Assembly: GCA_018806915.1 (NCBI GenBank)
Contig: JAGKQI010000060.1
Location: 39,601 to 103,600 of the forward strand
Source of the DNA: Phytophthora colocasiae
Taxonomy: Eukaryota > Oomycota > Peronosporomycetes > Peronosporales > Peronosporaceae
Direction of reading: 5' to 3'
DNA: 64,000 bases
The notes beneath the pieces are model-generated. The model was not told the origin of the DNA and did no database searches. It was given only the letters and a program-made list of their open reading frames with translations. Position numbers and translations under genes: made by a program. Of this stretch, positions 62,623 to 64,000 are shown in pieces. Numbering within the stretch: position 1 is the first letter of the stretch; every line of letters begins with the position of its first letter.

Positions 62623-64000
62623 TCAGCAAATTGCAGGGTTCTTGGGCGTCACCAGGTCCGACGCGAGCTTGGCCAATGCCTCCATTGTAGTCCTTGGTCG
62701 AGATGTTGTTGTGTGGCACAGCATCAGCAGCACATAAGGAAGCCACCACTTCTCCATTCGGACCGTGAACAGGGAAACCAGCATAGAACTTGACGCCTAA
62801 GTCTTTCACACACGGCATCTGGTTGAATCGCATATCTCGCATGGGATTCTTCAGGATCAACGGTTTCTCGGCGTACACTGCGTGGATACACACATTGTTG
62901 GTACGTGGTAAGGTGAAGGCTTTTTCCGGCAGGTTGTACGTGCCGATAGCGTGGAAATTGTCGTCGTCCACTACAGAGACGAAGCCGATGGGACAGTTCA
63001 ATCTCTTAGCTGCTACTTGAGCTACCAGGTCCAGTGCAGCGTGGTCGTATTCTGGTTGCAGCACTCCCATCTGCTCAATAGCTTTGAGTCGATTTGCCTC
63101 TTTCTTCGGAGCTGGCATGGGGGGGCATCGGTGTGAGTCTTCCCTGCCTTGGTTTTACTAATGCGTCAGAACTCGAATGTAGTCGCGTTCTTCTAGATCG
63201 CCGCCACTTTGCACTGCTCCAAATTGCTGTAGCGGTCTTCTTCATCACGCTGTAAGCTCTTGACTCAAAGTAGTTTTCCACGTCTTGAGCCACTTTTTCC
63301 ACTTTGGTACGCTTAAATTTACGAGATTTCACGCGTTTTGCTTGGGGCTGACGAATTCAGTACTCGTATGAAGCAACAGGGGTTCACCAATGTGCCCCAG
63401 GAAGTCCAGAAAGCATGGAGGAATGTTGACTCAGATCGTCCGGAGTACAGTTGGTCTGTGAGTTCCTCCACTCGGAATCTGGAGTCGGACGCTCATTGAG
63501 GCAGTGTCTCCATCCACATCCACGTGGAACTAGGTTATCGTCGTTGTACCTCCACAGCGCGTCGTCCACCGCCACTACTGCAGGCCCCAAAGCCTCCACC
63601 AAAATCTTCATCATCAACACACCACACGAGTCCACTCTTCGGTGCACACACTGCAGACAGCATCGATTGCGTCGGAGCTCACCCACTGAGCTTCCACCTC
63701 GTACAACTGGGGAGCACTCGCCACACACCATGTGACCACACAAATGACAGAAGAAGTCGCGGCGGGAAGAAGTGGAAGCATGTTTGGAACAGAATCGATT
63801 GCACGCCTTCTCTAACGCCGGATCGTCATAACCCAGTAGGGAAGTGTAGATGGTGAACGTCTGGAAACCAAAGCGACGACGACGCACCACCCGTCTTCGG
63901 AATTTGACGGAGAGGACTTAGTCAACACATTCAGTACGTGTTTAGCTTCGGGATTCGCATGATACTTTCACGTCGACGAGCTGATTTCCCAATGGGTTTA
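62623..64000 (-). pseudogene. FYVE/GAF protein, paralogue of 59718-62560 (frameshifted, 5' end outside window)
   Basis: Reading from the window edge, HANPEAKHVLNVLTKS corresponds to NAEAKHVIELLTTS in the neighbour. VVRRRRFGFQTF and the FYVE-type finger (RRDFFCHLCGHMVCGECS, CLQCV) follow in a frame ending at 63384. A basic linker (KSRKFKRTKVEKVAQDVENY) is in another frame. The GAF domain starts near 63118 (LDLVAQVAAKRLNCPIGFV, NNVCIHAVYAEKPLILKNPM, KFYAGFPVHGPNG). A shift near 62685 restores the family end (MEALAKLASDLV...) with the stop at 62623-62625. The TQSQLS repeat of the neighbour is absent. At least four shifts lie in 1.4 kb. Confidence 0.7.

Noticed and set aside
1..64000. RXLR effector candidates
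   Set aside because: No open frame combines a signal peptide with RxLR and an acidic EER stretch in the first ~60 residues after cleavage.
1..64000. CRISPR arrays, bacterial operons and rRNA
   Set aside because: No regularly spaced short repeats with spacers and no rRNA-like sequence; introns and TE types point to a eukaryote.

Overview
The window looks like gene-sparse, repeat-rich DNA of an oomycete, most likely a Phytophthora-type plant pathogen. This is inferred from several features: a family of START-like plus FYVE zinc-finger proteins, a necrosis-inducing NLP gene, secreted jacalin-lectin and group-XII-like phospholipase A2 genes, introns of 54-85 bp with GT-AG ends, an Inr/FPR-like core promoter, and a mix of Copia, Gypsy, MULE, PiggyBac, Tc1/mariner and pogo elements. 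I cannot name the species.

Layout. 1-3.6 kb: the end of a CBS-domain gene (probably cystathionine beta-synthase), a secreted lipoxygenase-like gene broken by two frameshifts, and a decayed START-FYVE gene. 4.1-9.2 kb: one Copia-type element (TSD ATCTA at both ends) that has gag but no pol. Its 3' LTR is split by a 938-bp foldback element. 10.3-14.5 kb: two intact START-FYVE genes in tandem and a third facing them that is frameshifted. 14.7-19.6 kb: a pogo/Tigger element and a mariner-like element, both with TIRs and TA duplications, separated by a further START-FYVE relic. 22.7-24.9 kb: a decayed PiggyBac transposase. 25.35-30.33 kb: a pair of nearly identical inverted arms (~965 bp each) around a 3-kb core. 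The core carries a DOT1-type histone methyltransferase, a coiled-coil ORF and, on the other strand, a multi-exon PLD6/Zucchini-like phospholipase-D-fold gene with a CCCH finger. 32.6-34.7 kb: an intact MATE transporter with a serine-rich ORF at its 5' side. 36.6-38.4 kb: a MULE transposase with a SWIM finger, in pieces. 38.9-47.8 kb: a secreted jacalin-lectin gene split by a Gypsy element (TSD GTGAA, LTRs alike by eye). 48.7-54.6 kb: an NLP gene split by a Copia element (TSD TCAAG). 55.5-58.9 kb: a four-exon secreted PLA2, TAF10 and a multi-spanning membrane protein. 59.7-64 kb: two tail-to-tail paralogues with FYVE and GAF domains, one carrying a long TQSQLS repeat.

The most unusual region is the inverted-repeat unit at 25.35-30.33 kb. 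The left arm ends about 30 bp before the methyltransferase start codon, and the mirror-image right arm lies about 420 bp upstream of the PLD-like gene. The same putative promoter sequence therefore points inward at both. A chromatin-modifying enzyme and a homologue of a piRNA-pathway nuclease sit inside one candidate mobile unit.

A caution runs through the window. Nearly every long gene, including bodies of elements whose LTRs look identical, is interrupted by one-base frameshifts. Some calls of 'pseudogene' may reflect assembly indels. TE boundaries, TSDs and the two LTR insertions into secreted-protein genes do not depend on this. All sequence comparisons were made by eye; no search or alignment program was run.
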